A DNA stretch of 64,000 nt from Glycomyces paridis (GTDB lineage Bacteria > Actinomycetota > Actinomycetes > Mycobacteriales > Micromonosporaceae), in contig NZ_STGX01000008.1 of the NCBI RefSeq assembly GCF_004912155.1, forward strand, positions 178,034-242,033, written 5' to 3'. Shown one piece after another: positions 49,198-60,716 of the stretch. The translations under genes were made by a program, and so were the position numbers. Below the pieces are notes generated by a model. It did not search any database. It was given only the letters and a program-made list of their open reading frames with translations, and was not told where the DNA came from. Every line of letters starts with the position of its first letter. Position 1 is the first letter of the stretch.

Positions 49198-50076
49198 GTG
49201 AACGACGCACCGGCCGCGCGCACCGATCCGCCGGCCGAAGCCCCGCTGCGAGGCTCGCCGCTGATCGGTCCGGTCGAGCCGCCGCTCCTCCACGTCATGA
49301 CCTACAACCTCAAGTCGGCCTCCGGCCGCGCCCCGCGCTCCTGGTGGCGCCGCCGCCCGCTGGTCGCCCGGATCGTGCGCGACGAGCGCCCCGCGGTCCT
49401 GTGCACCCAGGAGGGCCGGTTCCGCCAGCTCCTCGAACTGCGCGACGACCTCCCCGGCTACGACTGGATCCACCTCGGCCGCGAAGGCGGCTCGCGCTCG
49501 GAGGCGACCGCGGTGTTCTGGGACGCCTCGCGCCTGCTCCCGGTCGAGTACGACCACCTCTGGCTCTCCCGGCGCCCGCGCGCGATCGGCTCCAAGAGCT
49601 GGGGCTCGGCCGTGGTCCGGATGCTCACCTGGGTCCGCTTCCAGGACAGGGCCACCGGCCGCGACTTCCACGTGGCGAACGTGCACCTCGACCACCGCTC
49701 CGAGCGGGCCCGCGTCAAGGGCGCGCGCATGTGCCTCGACGTGATGCGCCGCTTCCCGGGCGCGGCGGTCCTGGCCGGGGACTTCAACTGCGACCCGGGC
49801 ACGCCCGCGCACCGCGTCCTCACCGGCGGCGGCCTGGTCGACGCCTGGGACGTGGCCGAGCGGCACCTGACCCCGGACTGGGCCACGTTCAACGCCTGGC
49901 GCACCGAACCGGTGGTCGGCGGCAGGCGCATCGACTGGATCTTCGTCAAGCCCGGCGGCGACGGCGACCGCGTCCGCGTGACCGCCGCGGGCGTCAACCC
50001 GCGCTCGGGAGACGGCCTGGCGCCCTCCGACCACTGGCCCGTCCAGGCGGTGCTCGCCGTCGGCGAGGACCGCTGA
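49198..50076 (+). CDS. endonuclease/exonuclease/phosphatase-family protein
   Basis: A 292-residue EEP-fold protein: MTYNLK, the metal-site Glu in CTQEG, ANVHLDHRSERARVKGA, LAGDFNCDPG, RIDWIFV and SDHWPVQAVL are all present. Family members cleave nucleic acids or phosphoesters using Mg. No signal peptide is clear. The start is uncertain; GTG 49198 is used and GTG 49153 is an alternative. It follows the glycosyltransferase in the same direction. Confidence 0.85.
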   Translation: MNDAPAARTDPPAEAPLRGSPLIGPVEPPLLHVMTYNLKSASGRAPRSWWRRRPLVARIVRDERPAVLCTQEGRFRQLLELRDDLPGYDWIHLGREGGSRSEATAVFWDASRLLPVEYDHLWLSRRPRAIGSKSWGSAVVRMLTWVRFQDRATGRDFHVANVHLDHRSERARVKGARMCLDVMRRFPGAAVLAGDFNCDPGTPAHRVLTGGGLVDAWDVAERHLTPDWATFNAWRTEPVVGGRRIDWIFVKPGGDGDRVRVTAAGVNPRSGDGLAPSDHWPVQAVLAVGEDR

Positions 50077-50077
50077 C

Positions 50078-51148
50078 TCAGGCGCCGATGAGGTCCCGGA
50101 TCTCGCGCACGGCCGCGCGCCCGGCGCGGTTCGCGCCGACCGTGCTCGCCGAGGGCCCGTAGCCGACGAGGTGGACGCGCGGGTCCGCGGCGACTCTGGT
50201 GCCGTCCATCGCGATCCCGCCGCCGGGCCCGCGGAGCCCGAGTGGCGCGAGGTGGTCGAGCGCGGCGCGGAACCCGGTGGCCCACAGGATGACGTCGGCG
50301 GGCGTGAACCGGCCGCCGGGGAACGCCGGGCCCGGGTCGTGGACGACCCCGCCGGGCTCGATCCGGTCGAATATCGGGGCCCGGTCGAGGACGCCGGCCT
50401 CGCGCGCGGCCCGGACCTGCGGGGTCAGCGGCACGCCGGTGACGCTGATGACCGACTGCGGGCGCAGCCCCATGCGGACGCGCTCCTCGACCATCGCGAC
50501 GGCCTCGCGGCCGCGGTCGGGGTTGAAGTCGCCCGAGCGCCACTGCGGCTCGCGCCGCGTGAACCACGCGGTCGAGGCCGCGTGCGGGTGGATCTCCATG
50601 AGGTGCTGGATCGCCGAGATGCCGCCGCCGACGACGAGGACGCGCTCGCCCGCGAACTCCCCGGGCCCGCGGTACTGCGCGGTGTGGAGTTGGCGGCCCG
50701 CGAACGACTCCTGGCCCCGGTAGCGCGGCCAGAACGGGCGCTCCCAGGTGCCGGTGGCGTTGATCAGGGCCTTCGCGATCCAAGTGCCCCGGTCGGTGGC
50801 GACTTCGAGCCGCTTGTCCGGCAGCGACCGGACCGAGCGGACCGAGACGGGGCGGCGCACCCGCAGGTCGAACTCGCGCTCGTAGTCGGCGAAGTACTCC
50901 GCGATGACCCCGGCGACCGGAGTGGACGGGTCGGGGGTCGGCACGGTCGTGCCGGGGAGCTGGTAGACGCCGTTGACGGTGGCGAACGTGAGGGTCGGCC
51001 AGCGGAACTGCCACGCGCCGCCCGCGTGCGGGGCGTGGTCGAGGACCGCGAAGCCGGTCTCCGGTTCGAAGTGCCTGCGCAGGAAGTACGCGCTCGACAG
51101 CCCGGCCTGCCCTGCCCCGATGACGACGACTTCCACTTCGCGGATCAC
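50078..51148 (-). CDS. FAD/NAD(P)-binding flavin-containing monooxygenase-like protein
   Basis: A 356-residue protein with two Rossmann motifs: GAGQAGLSSAYFLRR (FAD) and VLVVGGGISAIQHL (NADPH), with LINATGTW and VILWATGF between and after. It resembles ArsO/TrkA-like class B monooxygenases. GTG 51148 begins just before the first strand. The gene's stop is 1 base from the convergent nuclease stop, with no room for a separate terminator. Confidence 0.87.
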   Translation of the reverse strand: MIREVEVVVIGAGQAGLSSAYFLRRHFEPETGFAVLDHAPHAGGAWQFRWPTLTFATVNGVYQLPGTTVPTPDPSTPVAGVIAEYFADYEREFDLRVRRPVSVRSVRSLPDKRLEVATDRGTWIAKALINATGTWERPFWPRYRGQESFAGRQLHTAQYRGPGEFAGERVLVVGGGISAIQHLMEIHPHAASTAWFTRREPQWRSGDFNPDRGREAVAMVEERVRMGLRPQSVISVTGVPLTPQVRAAREAGVLDRAPIFDRIEPGGVVHDPGPAFPGGRFTPADVILWATGFRAALDHLAPLGLRGPGGGIAMDGTRVAADPRVHLVGYGPSASTVGANRAGRAAVREIRDLIGA

Positions 51149-51198
51149 ACCAGGTGGAACGGCCCCGCGGGGGCGCCGATTCCGCCCGGTGAGGGCCC

Positions 51199-51669
51199 TC
51201 ACCCGGCCGCGCGCGCCTCCGGCTCGGCGAACCCGCCCTTCAGCGTGAACGCCTCGGGCGTCGGCCCCTGCTCGCGCAGGATCGTCAGGCGCGCCTCGGC
51301 CTCGGCCACGGTGGGCCGCGTCCCGGCGGGCACCCACCACAGGGCGGTGACCGCCTCGGCCAGGTGCTCGAACCACTCGCGGCGACGCTGGAGGAACGGC
51401 CGGTGGTCCGAGCCGTACACGTACGCCCGGAGCGCCTCGGGCGAGGCCCACACCGACATGTTCACGATGAGCCACTCGTCGCCGTAGAACCGCAGTCCGG
51501 TGGCGTTGTCGCCCTCCGTGTCGACCAGTCGCCAGACGAAGCCCTCGGAGGCCTCGGCCGCCGCGTTGACCTCGTCGAGGCCGCCGACGAAGTCCTTCAT
51601 CACCGGGGAGTCCAGGGGCGCGCGCATCCGCGCGATGTTCACTTGGGCCAGTTCATAAGCGCCTGTCAT
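51199..51669 (-). CDS. DUF3291 protein
   Basis: A 156-residue protein with the DUF3291 pattern: LAQVNIARMRAPLDSPVMKDF, GFVWRLVDTEGDNATGLRF, LIVNMSVWASPEALRAYVY and FLQRRREWFE. Likely a monooxygenase-like ferredoxin fold; the role is unknown. It lies downstream of a VOC gene but is separated from it by a 32-bp hairpin. Confidence 0.9.
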   Translation of the reverse strand: MTGAYELAQVNIARMRAPLDSPVMKDFVGGLDEVNAAAEASEGFVWRLVDTEGDNATGLRFYGDEWLIVNMSVWASPEALRAYVYGSDHRPFLQRRREWFEHLAEAVTALWWVPAGTRPTVAEAEARLTILREQGPTPEAFTLKGGFAEPEARAAG

Positions 51670-51710
51670 GTCCTGAGCCTGCCAAGGCGCGCCCGGGTAG
51701 TCAACGGCCG

Positions 51711-51742
51711 CGGGCGAATCCCAGTCGACTGGGATTCGCCCG
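51711..51742 (-). terminator. 32-bp perfect palindrome downstream of the VOC gene
   Basis: CGGGCGAATCCCAGTC is followed by its exact reverse complement with no loop, immediately after the VOC stop. In RNA it makes a long hairpin and probably terminates transcription before the DUF3291 gene. Confidence 0.75.
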
Positions 51743-51743
51743 G

Positions 51744-52148
51744 TCACGCGGGGGAGAGGAACTCCAGGCGGTTGCCGAACGGGTCGCGGGCGTAGCAGCG
51801 GCGGAACCCGATGAACAGGCCGTCCCATTCGACGGCGTGCCCGGCCGCTTCGAGCGCGGCGGCGAGACCGTCGAGGTCGGCGACGAGGATGCCCGGGTGG
51901 GCCTTCTTCGAGGGCACGAGGCCGGGTTCGACGCCGAGGTGGATCTCCAGCGCGTCGGTGCGCAGCCACAGGCCGCCGCGCTTGGCGAGCTCGGGCGGCT
52001 TGGGCACCTCCGTCATGCCGAGGACATCGACGTAGAACTCGCGCGCGGTGTCCTCCGATTCGGGCCGGATGGCGAGCTGCACGTGGTGCAGGCCGTAGCC
52101 GAACGGCGAGGCGCCGCGCGGGTCGCGGTAGTCGGCGGCATCGGTCAT
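51744..52148 (-). CDS. VOC-family protein
   Basis: A 134-residue single glyoxalase-like unit: GLHHVQLAIRPESEDTAREFYVDVLGM, LEIHLGVEPGLVPSKKAHPGILV and CYARDPFGNRLEFLSP. His21/His22, His74 and Glu at the end could bind metal. The substrate is unknown. It sits 22 bases downstream of the TauE gene stop and may share its transcript. Confidence 0.88.
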   Translation of the reverse strand: MTDAADYRDPRGASPFGYGLHHVQLAIRPESEDTAREFYVDVLGMTEVPKPPELAKRGGLWLRTDALEIHLGVEPGLVPSKKAHPGILVADLDGLAAALEAAGHAVEWDGLFIGFRRCYARDPFGNRLEFLSPA

Positions 52149-52170
52149 GGTTCGCTCCCTTGCGATCGGA

Positions 52171-52896
52171 TCAGGCGACGGCGAGCGCGCGCGTGAGCAC
52201 CGAGACGGAGCTGACGACGAGCAGTGCGAGGACGACGCGGCGGAACCGGGCGGCGTCGAGGAACTTGAAGAGGCGCTCGCCCGCGACCACGCCGATGACG
52301 AGGCCCGGGACGCCGACGAGCAGCGCCCGCCCGACCTCGGCGGTGAGCTCCCCGGCCACGGCGTACCCGGCGACGGCGGCGATGCTCGTGGACGCGAAGG
52401 ACACGGCGAGGGTGGCGCGCTGGACGCGGGGTTCGAGCCCGAGGCCCTGCGCGGCGGCGACCATCGGCGGGCCGTCGACGCCGGTGGCGCCGTAGGAGGC
52501 CCCGGCGAAGAAGCTCACTCCGGCGAGCGTGGCGGTGCCGCCGGGCAGCGCGATCCTGCACCACACCAGGACGGTGCCGAGCACGATCACGCCGGCGATG
52601 ACGAACATGAGCGCCGTCTCTGGCAGGGCCGTCAGCGCCCACACGCCGAGCGGCACGGCGGGCACGCCGAAGCCGAGGATCACCGCGAGGAGCCGCCGGT
52701 CGATGTGCGCGCGGTCGCGGACGGCGATCGAGACGCTGACGGGCGCGGCGATGACGCTGGCGACCACGACCGCGGTGACCGGGTCGAGGAGGAACGCCAG
52801 CGGCGGGACGGCGACGAGGGAGAAGCCGAATCCGGCGGTGGTCCGGATCGTGGAGGCGAGGGCGAGGACGGCGAAGACGCCGAGGAGGGCGAGCAC
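52171..52896 (-). CDS. TauE/SafE-type membrane transporter
   Basis: A 241-residue protein with about seven or eight hydrophobic segments; GFGFSLVAVPPLAFLLDPVTAVVVASV and GASYGATGVDGPPMVAA are the family's repeated Gly-rich motifs. Members move sulfite, taurine-derived or organic anions. GTG 52896 follows AAGGA. No sulfur genes are adjacent. Confidence 0.9.
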   Translation of the reverse strand: MLALLGVFAVLALASTIRTTAGFGFSLVAVPPLAFLLDPVTAVVVASVIAAPVSVSIAVRDRAHIDRRLLAVILGFGVPAVPLGVWALTALPETALMFVIAGVIVLGTVLVWCRIALPGGTATLAGVSFFAGASYGATGVDGPPMVAAAQGLGLEPRVQRATLAVSFASTSIAAVAGYAVAGELTAEVGRALLVGVPGLVIGVVAGERLFKFLDAARFRRVVLALLVVSSVSVLTRALAVA

Positions 52897-52924
52897 GGGG
52901 GTCCTTCGGGACGGGGGAGAGAGA

Positions 52925-52950
52925 AGGGGGCGGGCAGACGCCCGCCCCCT
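52925..52950 (-). terminator. terminator of acnA
   Basis: AGGGGGCGGGC pairs with GCCCGCCCCCT around AGAC (11 bp), 16 bases past the acnA stop. Confidence 0.85.
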
Positions 52951-52965
52951 CGGTGTTCGTACGCC

Positions 52966-55704
<2,739 letters not shown>

Positions 55705-55783
55705 TCAGAACTGAAGATCGGTCTCAGTCTGCCGCAACCTGAAGGGCGGGGATCGCGGTTGGGCAGAGCGACCGACTCTTAAA

Positions 55784-55799
55784 CAGTACGTCCGTCTTA
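55784..55799 (-). promoter_or_regulatory. AcnR-like operator over the acnA -10
   Basis: On the minus strand TAAGACGGACGTACTG matches CAGNACnnncGTACTG, the site bound by AcnR in corynebacteria, at 10 of 12 conserved positions plus the central c. It contains TACTGT, a likely -10, with TTGGTC 19 bases upstream. Confidence 0.5.
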
Positions 55800-55917
55800 T
55801 TTAACGGGACCAACTGTATCATCCGGCGTTCCGGGCGGGATGCGCAGCCGAACCTAAGGAGCGGCCTTCCGGCCGTGTGTCCTTGCAGGGGATTCGCATC
55901 CGGGCCGGGGCTTAGAA

Positions 55918-55967
55918 GGCCGGCGGCGGCTGGCGGTTGAGTGCGGTGATGTTCGCCGCCGCCGGCC
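55918..55967 (-). terminator. large hairpin downstream of pepP
   Basis: GGCCGGCGGCGGC pairs with GCCGCCGCCGGCC (13 bp) across a 24-base loop, about 105 bases past the pepP stop. It may instead be a structured leader element, but no gene starts after it on this strand before the acnA promoter. Confidence 0.5.
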
Positions 55968-56072
55968 CGGTGCGGTGGATATAAGTCTCAAATCCGGACT
56001 ATACGCTTCGGGTGTTCGAGCTTTTCAGGGGCCCCGTGGAAGGCCCGAAAGCCGACCGGGACCGCCCGATCA

Positions 56073-57557
56073 CTAGTCGGCGCGAACAGCCAAGCGGGGT
56101 CCTGCTTCCCGCTGGGCCGCAAGCCAGGTCTCGACCTCGTCGGCCGTGCGGGGCAGGCCCGCGGAGAGGTTCTCGCAGCCGTCGGCGGTGACGCGCACGT
56201 CGTCCTCGATGCGGATGCCGACGCCGCGCAGCTCCTCGGGCACGAGTTCGTCGTTGGCCTGGAAGTACAGGCCGGGCTCGACGGTGAGGACGTAGTCCTC
56301 CTGGACCGCGCCCTTGTAGTAGTGCTCGGGGCGCGAGTTGGCGCAGTCGTGCACGTCGAGGCCGAGCATGTGGCCGAAGCCGTGCAGGGTCCAGCGGCGG
56401 TAGACCAGCGAGTCCTTGTCTAGGGCCTCGTCGACCGAACCGGGGAGCACCCCGAGGTCCTTGAGGCCCTCGGCGAGGACCCGCATGCAGGTCTTGTGGA
56501 TGTCCTGGAACAGCGCGCCCGGCCGGATCGCGTCCATGCCGGCCTGCTGCGAGGCGTGCACGATGTCGTAGACCTGCCGCTGGAGCGGCGTGAAGGTCCC
56601 GCCCACCGGCAGCGTGCGGGTCACGTCGGCGGTGTACAGGTGGTCGTTCTCGACGCCCATGTCCATGAGGATGAGCTCGCCGGGCGTGGTGCGCCCGTCG
56701 TTGGTGATCCAGTGGAGCGTCGTGGCGTGCGAGCCGGCGCCCACGATCGAGTCGTAGCCCAGGCCGTTGCCCTCGACGCGCGAGCGCAGACCGAACACGC
56801 CTTCCAGGGTCCGCTCGGGGATCGAGCCGCTCGACGGGAGGACCCGCGCGACGTCCTCGAAGCCGCGCACGGTGATGTCGACGGCGTTCTGGAGCTGCGC
56901 CAGCTCCCAGGAGTCCTTGACCAGACGCAGCTCCGAGAGCACGGCGGCCAGTTCGGCGTCGCGGGTGATCTGCGGCTTGCCCTCGGCGTCCTTGACGGCC
57001 TCCTCGGCGGCGAACCGCGAGTCGACGGCGTCGTCGAAGCCGCGCAGGACGCGGACCTTGCCGCGCTCGACGCCCGTGAGCTCGCCTTCGAGGCGCTCGA
57101 CGTCGCGGACCTCGATCCCCAGGCGCACGCTCGTCTCCTCCAGGGAGTGCTTGCGCCCGATCCACAGCTCGCCGTACTTCGCGGAGCGGAAGAACTCGTC
57201 GGAGTCGGTGCCCTTGCGCGGGCGCCGGTACAGGACCGCGTCGTGCCCCGAGCCGTTCGGGTGCAGGACGAGCACGCCCTCGGGGTCGAGGTCGCCGGTC
57301 AGCCACGCGAAGTCCGAGCCGGCGCGGAAGCGGAAGAAGGTGTCGTTCGAACGGGTCTTCTCGGCGCCGGTCGGGACGACGACCGTCTCCCCCGGGAAGG
57401 CCGCGGAGACCGCCTCGCGGCGCCGGGCGGTGAAGGCCGCCTGATCGGACTCGGTCACGTCCAGTTCCGAGGGGCCCCAACCGGAGCGCATGAAGTTCAG
57501 GAACTTCTCGGGGAACTGGGGGTCGTGGGGCCGTTCGCCGGACTTCTTCTCAGCCAT
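56073..57557 (-). CDS. pepP: Xaa-Pro aminopeptidase
   Basis: A 494-residue M24-family peptidase removing N-terminal residues before proline. The metal ligands are in MDMGVENDHLYTADVTRT (two Asp), HGFGHMLGLDVHD (His), VEPGLYF (Glu) and GIRIEDDV (Glu). An N-terminal creatinase-like domain precedes. ATG 57557 follows GGAAGGA; longer upstream frames are not coding-like. It is the classic dinuclear-metal layout with nothing missing. Confidence 0.95.
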   Translation of the reverse strand: MAEKKSGERPHDPQFPEKFLNFMRSGWGPSELDVTESDQAAFTARRREAVSAAFPGETVVVPTGAEKTRSNDTFFRFRAGSDFAWLTGDLDPEGVLVLHPNGSGHDAVLYRRPRKGTDSDEFFRSAKYGELWIGRKHSLEETSVRLGIEVRDVERLEGELTGVERGKVRVLRGFDDAVDSRFAAEEAVKDAEGKPQITRDAELAAVLSELRLVKDSWELAQLQNAVDITVRGFEDVARVLPSSGSIPERTLEGVFGLRSRVEGNGLGYDSIVGAGSHATTLHWITNDGRTTPGELILMDMGVENDHLYTADVTRTLPVGGTFTPLQRQVYDIVHASQQAGMDAIRPGALFQDIHKTCMRVLAEGLKDLGVLPGSVDEALDKDSLVYRRWTLHGFGHMLGLDVHDCANSRPEHYYKGAVQEDYVLTVEPGLYFQANDELVPEELRGVGIRIEDDVRVTADGCENLSAGLPRTADEVETWLAAQREAGPRLAVRAD

Positions 57558-57841
57558 GACTGGTCCTTCCCAACAACTGGCGGCGGAGACCCGGCGCGCC
57601 CGCGGTGCGCGGGACCCGCCGAGGGACGGCGGGCCGGATCGCGGGCCGCGCCGAGACGAGGCCGAGGGCCTCACCTCCATGACCGTACCTCCCCGGCTCC
57701 CCCCGTGCCCCGCAAGCGCCTCCACCGACGCGAGGCCTCTTCCCGTCTTCGACTCCGGGCGCCAGGTCAGCCCGTCGCCGCCCTCACCGCCCGGCGGAGG
57801 CGGCTACCCCGCGTGACCGGCGCCCGGCTACCCTGAGGACC

Positions 57842-58144
57842 GTGACCGACCGCGCCGATTCGCCGAACCCTCCCCCCTCGGCGGGGGCGGGCGGCGCGCG
57901 CCCGTCCGTCACGCTTCCCGAAGGCCAGCTCGAACAGATCCGCCGCCTCGTCGCGGTCGGCCGGGCCGGCTCCGTCGACGAGTACGTCGCCGCCGCCGTC
58001 GCCGAGCGCCTCGAACGCGACCGCTCGCTGACCGAGCTCCAGGACCTCTTCGAGCGCAAGGGTCAGGCCCCCGGCGCCGAGCACCTGGCCTGGGCCCGCG
58101 AGGTCCTCGGCGTGGACGACAAAGAAGGCGAGGCCCCCACGTGA
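57842..58144 (+). CDS. ribbon-helix-helix-type antitoxin-like protein
   Basis: A 100-residue protein with a disordered N-terminus (1-20), then a strand and two helices (RPSVTLPEGQLEQIRRLVAVGRAGSVDEYVAAAVAERL), as in ParD/CopG-like DNA-binding proteins, and an acidic tail. TACCCT (57829-57834) ends 7 bases before GTG 57842, so the mRNA is probably leaderless. Its stop overlaps the start of the PIN-like gene, the usual layout of a toxin-antitoxin pair. Confidence 0.75.
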   Translation: MTDRADSPNPPPSAGAGGARPSVTLPEGQLEQIRRLVAVGRAGSVDEYVAAAVAERLERDRSLTELQDLFERKGQAPGAEHLAWAREVLGVDDKEGEAPT

Positions 58145-58536
58145 TCGGCGGCCGCATCCTGGACGTGTCCGCCATCGTCGGGTTCGCCACCTCCATGCCC
58201 TACCCGCAGGCGGTGGTCTTCACGGCCCTGGAGCAGAACGTGGTCCTCGCGATCCCCTCCGGCGCCCTCGCCGAGGCCTGGTCCCAGGCCCGCCGCCGCG
58301 ACCGGGACGCCCTCCTGGTCCTGCTCGGCCTGCCCGTCACCGTCGTCATGGACCTCGACCAGAAGTCCGCCCGCGACGTGGGCCTCATGCTCTCCCGCTC
58401 GCGCCAGCACGGCAACATCGCGGCCGGGCACGTCGCCTGGTGTGGCCTGAACCGCCCCGGCTGGCCCATCGTCACCGGAGAGCCGAAGACCCTGCTTGCA
58501 TTCGACTCAGGACTCGAGATCGACCAGTTGCCGTGA
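58141..58536 (+). CDS. PIN-like (VapC-type) protein
   Basis: A 131-residue protein with a PIN-like start (RILDVSAIVGFA, Asp8) and Glu45 in GALAEAW. The third usual acidic position is not clear: the segment reads QHGNIAAGHVAW, and the final motif is VTGEPKTL instead of VTRD. It may be a weak or altered nuclease. It overlaps the antitoxin-like gene by 4 bases (GTGA). Confidence 0.75.
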   Translation: MIGGRILDVSAIVGFATSMPYPQAVVFTALEQNVVLAIPSGALAEAWSQARRRDRDALLVLLGLPVTVVMDLDQKSARDVGLMLSRSRQHGNIAAGHVAWCGLNRPGWPIVTGEPKTLLAFDSGLEIDQLP

Positions 58537-58589
58537 ACCGGGCGACGACACCCAAGGGGAGTAGCGTGGAAGCCGTACAGGAGCAGACC

Positions 58590-59036
58590 ATGACCGAGAC
58601 CGGCCCGCTCGAGTACCGGCCGCGCAAGTCCCGCATCGGAGCGTGGATCGGCGCCAGCGTCTGCCTCGGCGGCTTCACCGCCCTCTCCTTCACCCTCGGC
58701 GCGACCACCGCCGGCGGCGGCACCGTCACCTGGGCCGACCAGGTCGGCATGATCGGCCTCGGCGTCATCGGCGCCGGCATCATCCTCAGCTTCCTGCGCT
58801 TGGGCGTGCGCGCCGACGCCAAGGGCATCGAGGTCGTCAACGTCGCCTCCAAGCGCTACTTCCCATGGCAGGTCGTCACCGCGATCAACTTCACCGACAA
58901 GATGACGTGGGCCACGGTCGAACTCGCCGACGACGACGAGATGTCGATCATGGCGATCCAGGTCAGCGACAAGGAGCGCGCCGTCGCCGCCATCAAGCAC
59001 CTGCGGGCGCTCCTGGAGCAGTCGCGCACGTCATAG
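58590..59036 (+). CDS. membrane-anchored PH-domain protein
   Basis: A 148-residue protein with two hydrophobic helices (IGASVCLGGFTALSFTLGA, MIGLGVIGAGIILSFLRLGV), then a small PH-like domain (ADAKGIEVVNVASKRYFPWQVVTAINF) seen in mycobacterial low-molecular-weight antigen-type proteins. The role is unknown. ATG 58590 follows AGGAG. Confidence 0.8.
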   Translation: MTETGPLEYRPRKSRIGAWIGASVCLGGFTALSFTLGATTAGGGTVTWADQVGMIGLGVIGAGIILSFLRLGVRADAKGIEVVNVASKRYFPWQVVTAINFTDKMTWATVELADDDEMSIMAIQVSDKERAVAAIKHLRALLEQSRTS

Positions 59037-59374
59037 TGGGTAACGCCGGGCCTCCTGTAGCATATAGCTTGCTATAGTCATTAGCTGTGCGCGCTTTACG
59101 CGACGCACCCGCAAGCGGAGTCCAGCTCCCACCCTCAGCCGGGTCCTTCACGGGACCGACTGGCGAACGGGTCACAAGACGGCGAACACGTTCGCCGTAC
59201 TTTGGAGTGGACCCCGGCCTAGGCTGGGGTCTTTTCTTTTGGGGACCTCTACCTGTGAGGCCTGCTGGGTCACGCTTGCGACAAGCCGTCGGCGCGCCCG
59301 CGCCGGCGACGCCCGGAACAGCCACAGGGGCGCCGATGCACGCATCGGCGAGAATCGCGAACCAAGGAGGCCCC
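59037..59374 (+). promoter_or_regulatory. infC leader with palindrome, hairpins and attenuator
   Basis: A 338-base leader. TATAGC-TT-GCTATA (59063-59076) is a perfect palindrome in an AT-rich patch and overlaps TATAGT, a likely -10. A hairpin (ACGGCGAA/TTCGCCGT, about 59179-59198) comes before an intrinsic terminator at 59210-59240. No good coding frame starts before infC. Confidence 0.65.
59210..59240 (+). terminator. attenuator terminator in the infC leader
   Basis: GACCCCGGC pairs with GCTGGGGTC (9 bp, one wobble) and is followed by TTTTCTTTT, the best T-tract in the window. It lies about 135 bases before infC, a position suited to transcription attenuation of the operon. Confidence 0.8.
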
Positions 59375-60016
59375 ATCAGCGATTTGCGCGTTAACGACCA
59401 GATTCGGACCAAGGAAGTGCGACTGGTCGGCCCGCAGGGCGAGCAGGTCGGCATCGTGTCGATCGACAAGGCCCTGCAACTGGCCGCCGACGTCGACCTG
59501 GACCTGGTCGAAGTCGCACCCACCGCCCGTCCGCCGGTCTGCAAGCTCATGGACTACGGCAAGTACAAGTACGAGTCCGCCCAGAAGGCCCGTGCCTCGC
59601 GCCGCAACCAGCAGCAGACCGTCATCAAAGAGATGAAGCTCCGGCCGAAGATCGACAAGCACGACTACGAGACCAAAAAGGGTCACATCGTGCGGTTCCT
59701 CACGGCCGGAGACAAGGTCAAGATCACCATCATGTTCCGCGGTCGCGAGCAGTCGCGCCCCGAACTGGGCCGCCGCCTGCTGGACAAGCTCGCGGAGGAG
59801 ATCTCGGACCTCGCCATCATCGAGTCGGCCGCCAAGCAGGACGGCCGCAACATGATCATGGTCGTCGCCCCGATCCGCCCCAAGAGCGAGATCAAGGGCA
59901 CCGGGCGCTCGAAGAGCGGACGCGACCGCGACGCCGAGGCGGAAGAGCCGGCCGAAGCGGCCGAGGCCCCCGCCGAAGCGCCCGCGGAGACCCCCGCCGA
60001 GACGCCGGAGTCCTAG
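59375..60016 (+). CDS. infC: translation initiation factor IF-3 with AUC start
   Basis: IF-3 sorts initiator tRNA and rejects poor start codons. The 213-residue protein matches the family from [19 protein letters not shown] through [18 protein letters not shown] and [12 protein letters not shown]. The start is ATC 59375: AAGGAGG lies 4 bases upstream and the family N-terminus follows at once. A non-canonical start is the known device by which IF-3 represses its own gene. The C-terminal 30 residues are an Ala/Glu/Pro-rich extension not found in the short bacterial forms. Confidence 0.95.
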   Translation: MSDLRVNDQIRTKEVRLVGPQGEQVGIVSIDKALQLAADVDLDLVEVAPTARPPVCKLMDYGKYKYESAQKARASRRNQQQTVIKEMKLRPKIDKHDYETKKGHIVRFLTAGDKVKITIMFRGREQSRPELGRRLLDKLAEEISDLAIIESAAKQDGRNMIMVVAPIRPKSEIKGTGRSKSGRDRDAEAEEPAEAAEAPAEAPAETPAETPES

Positions 60017-60091
60017 ACCCTGCACGTACCGGCCGGAAGCGGGCGCCCGCGCGCCCGCCCTGGCCGGCATTGAACACATAGGAGAAGCACG

Positions 60092-60286
60092 ATGCCGAAG
60101 ATGAAGACCCACAGTGGTGCCAAGAAGCGGTTCAAGGTGACCGGCTCGGGCAAGCTCATGCGCCGCAAGGCCGGCAAGAACCACCTGCTGGAGCACAAGT
60201 CCTCCAAGCTCAAGCGCGGCAAGGACGGCCGCGTGCAGGTGGCCCCGGCCGACGTCAAGCAGGTCAAGAAGCTGCTCGGCCAGTAG
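60092..60286 (+). CDS. rpmI: 50S ribosomal protein L35
   Basis: A 64-residue basic protein with [20 protein letters not shown] and the [11 protein letters not shown] tail of L35. AGGAGA lies upstream of ATG. It is between infC and rplT as in most bacteria. Confidence 0.98.
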   Translation: MPKMKTHSGAKKRFKVTGSGKLMRRKAGKNHLLEHKSSKLKRGKDGRVQVAPADVKQVKKLLGQ

Positions 60287-60332
60287 CGCCCCCGTCTGAC
60301 TTTCATCCGGTTTCAAAGCAAGGAGACTTACT

Positions 60333-60716
60333 GTGGCACGCGTCAAGCGTTCGATGAACGCCAAGAAGAAGCGCCGCGTCGTACTCGAAGAGGCCAAGGG
60401 GTACCGCGGGCAGCGCTCGCGCCTGTACCGCAAGGCCAAGGAGCAGCTGCTCCACTCGTACACCTACGCCTACCGCGACCGCAAGGCCCGCAAGCGCGAG
60501 TTCCGCAAGCTGTGGATCACCCGCATCAACGCCGCGGCCCGCCAGAACGGCATCACCTACAACCGCTTCATCCAGGGCCTGGCCCTGGCCGAGGTCGAGG
60601 TGGACCGCAAGATCCTCGCCGAGCTCGCCGTCTCCGACCCGGCGGCGTTCACCGCCCTGGTCGAGGTCGCCCGCAAGGCCCTCCCCGAGGACGTCAACGC
60701 TCCGGTCGCGGAGTAA
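60333..60716 (+). CDS. rplT: 50S ribosomal protein L20
   Basis: A 127-residue rRNA-binding protein: [56 protein letters not shown] and [10 protein letters not shown] are conserved. GTG 60333 follows AAGGAG. The TAA stop overlaps the next start as TAATG, coupling the methyltransferase to it. Confidence 0.98.
   Translation: MARVKRSMNAKKKRRVVLEEAKGYRGQRSRLYRKAKEQLLHSYTYAYRDRKARKREFRKLWITRINAAARQNGITYNRFIQGLALAEVEVDRKILAELAVSDPAAFTALVEVARKALPEDVNAPVAE

Noticed and set aside
59087-59374. Open frame upstream of infC giving a longer IF-3
   Set aside because: It crosses an intrinsic terminator and an AT-rich promoter; the conserved IF-3 start and AAGGAGG fit ATC 59375.
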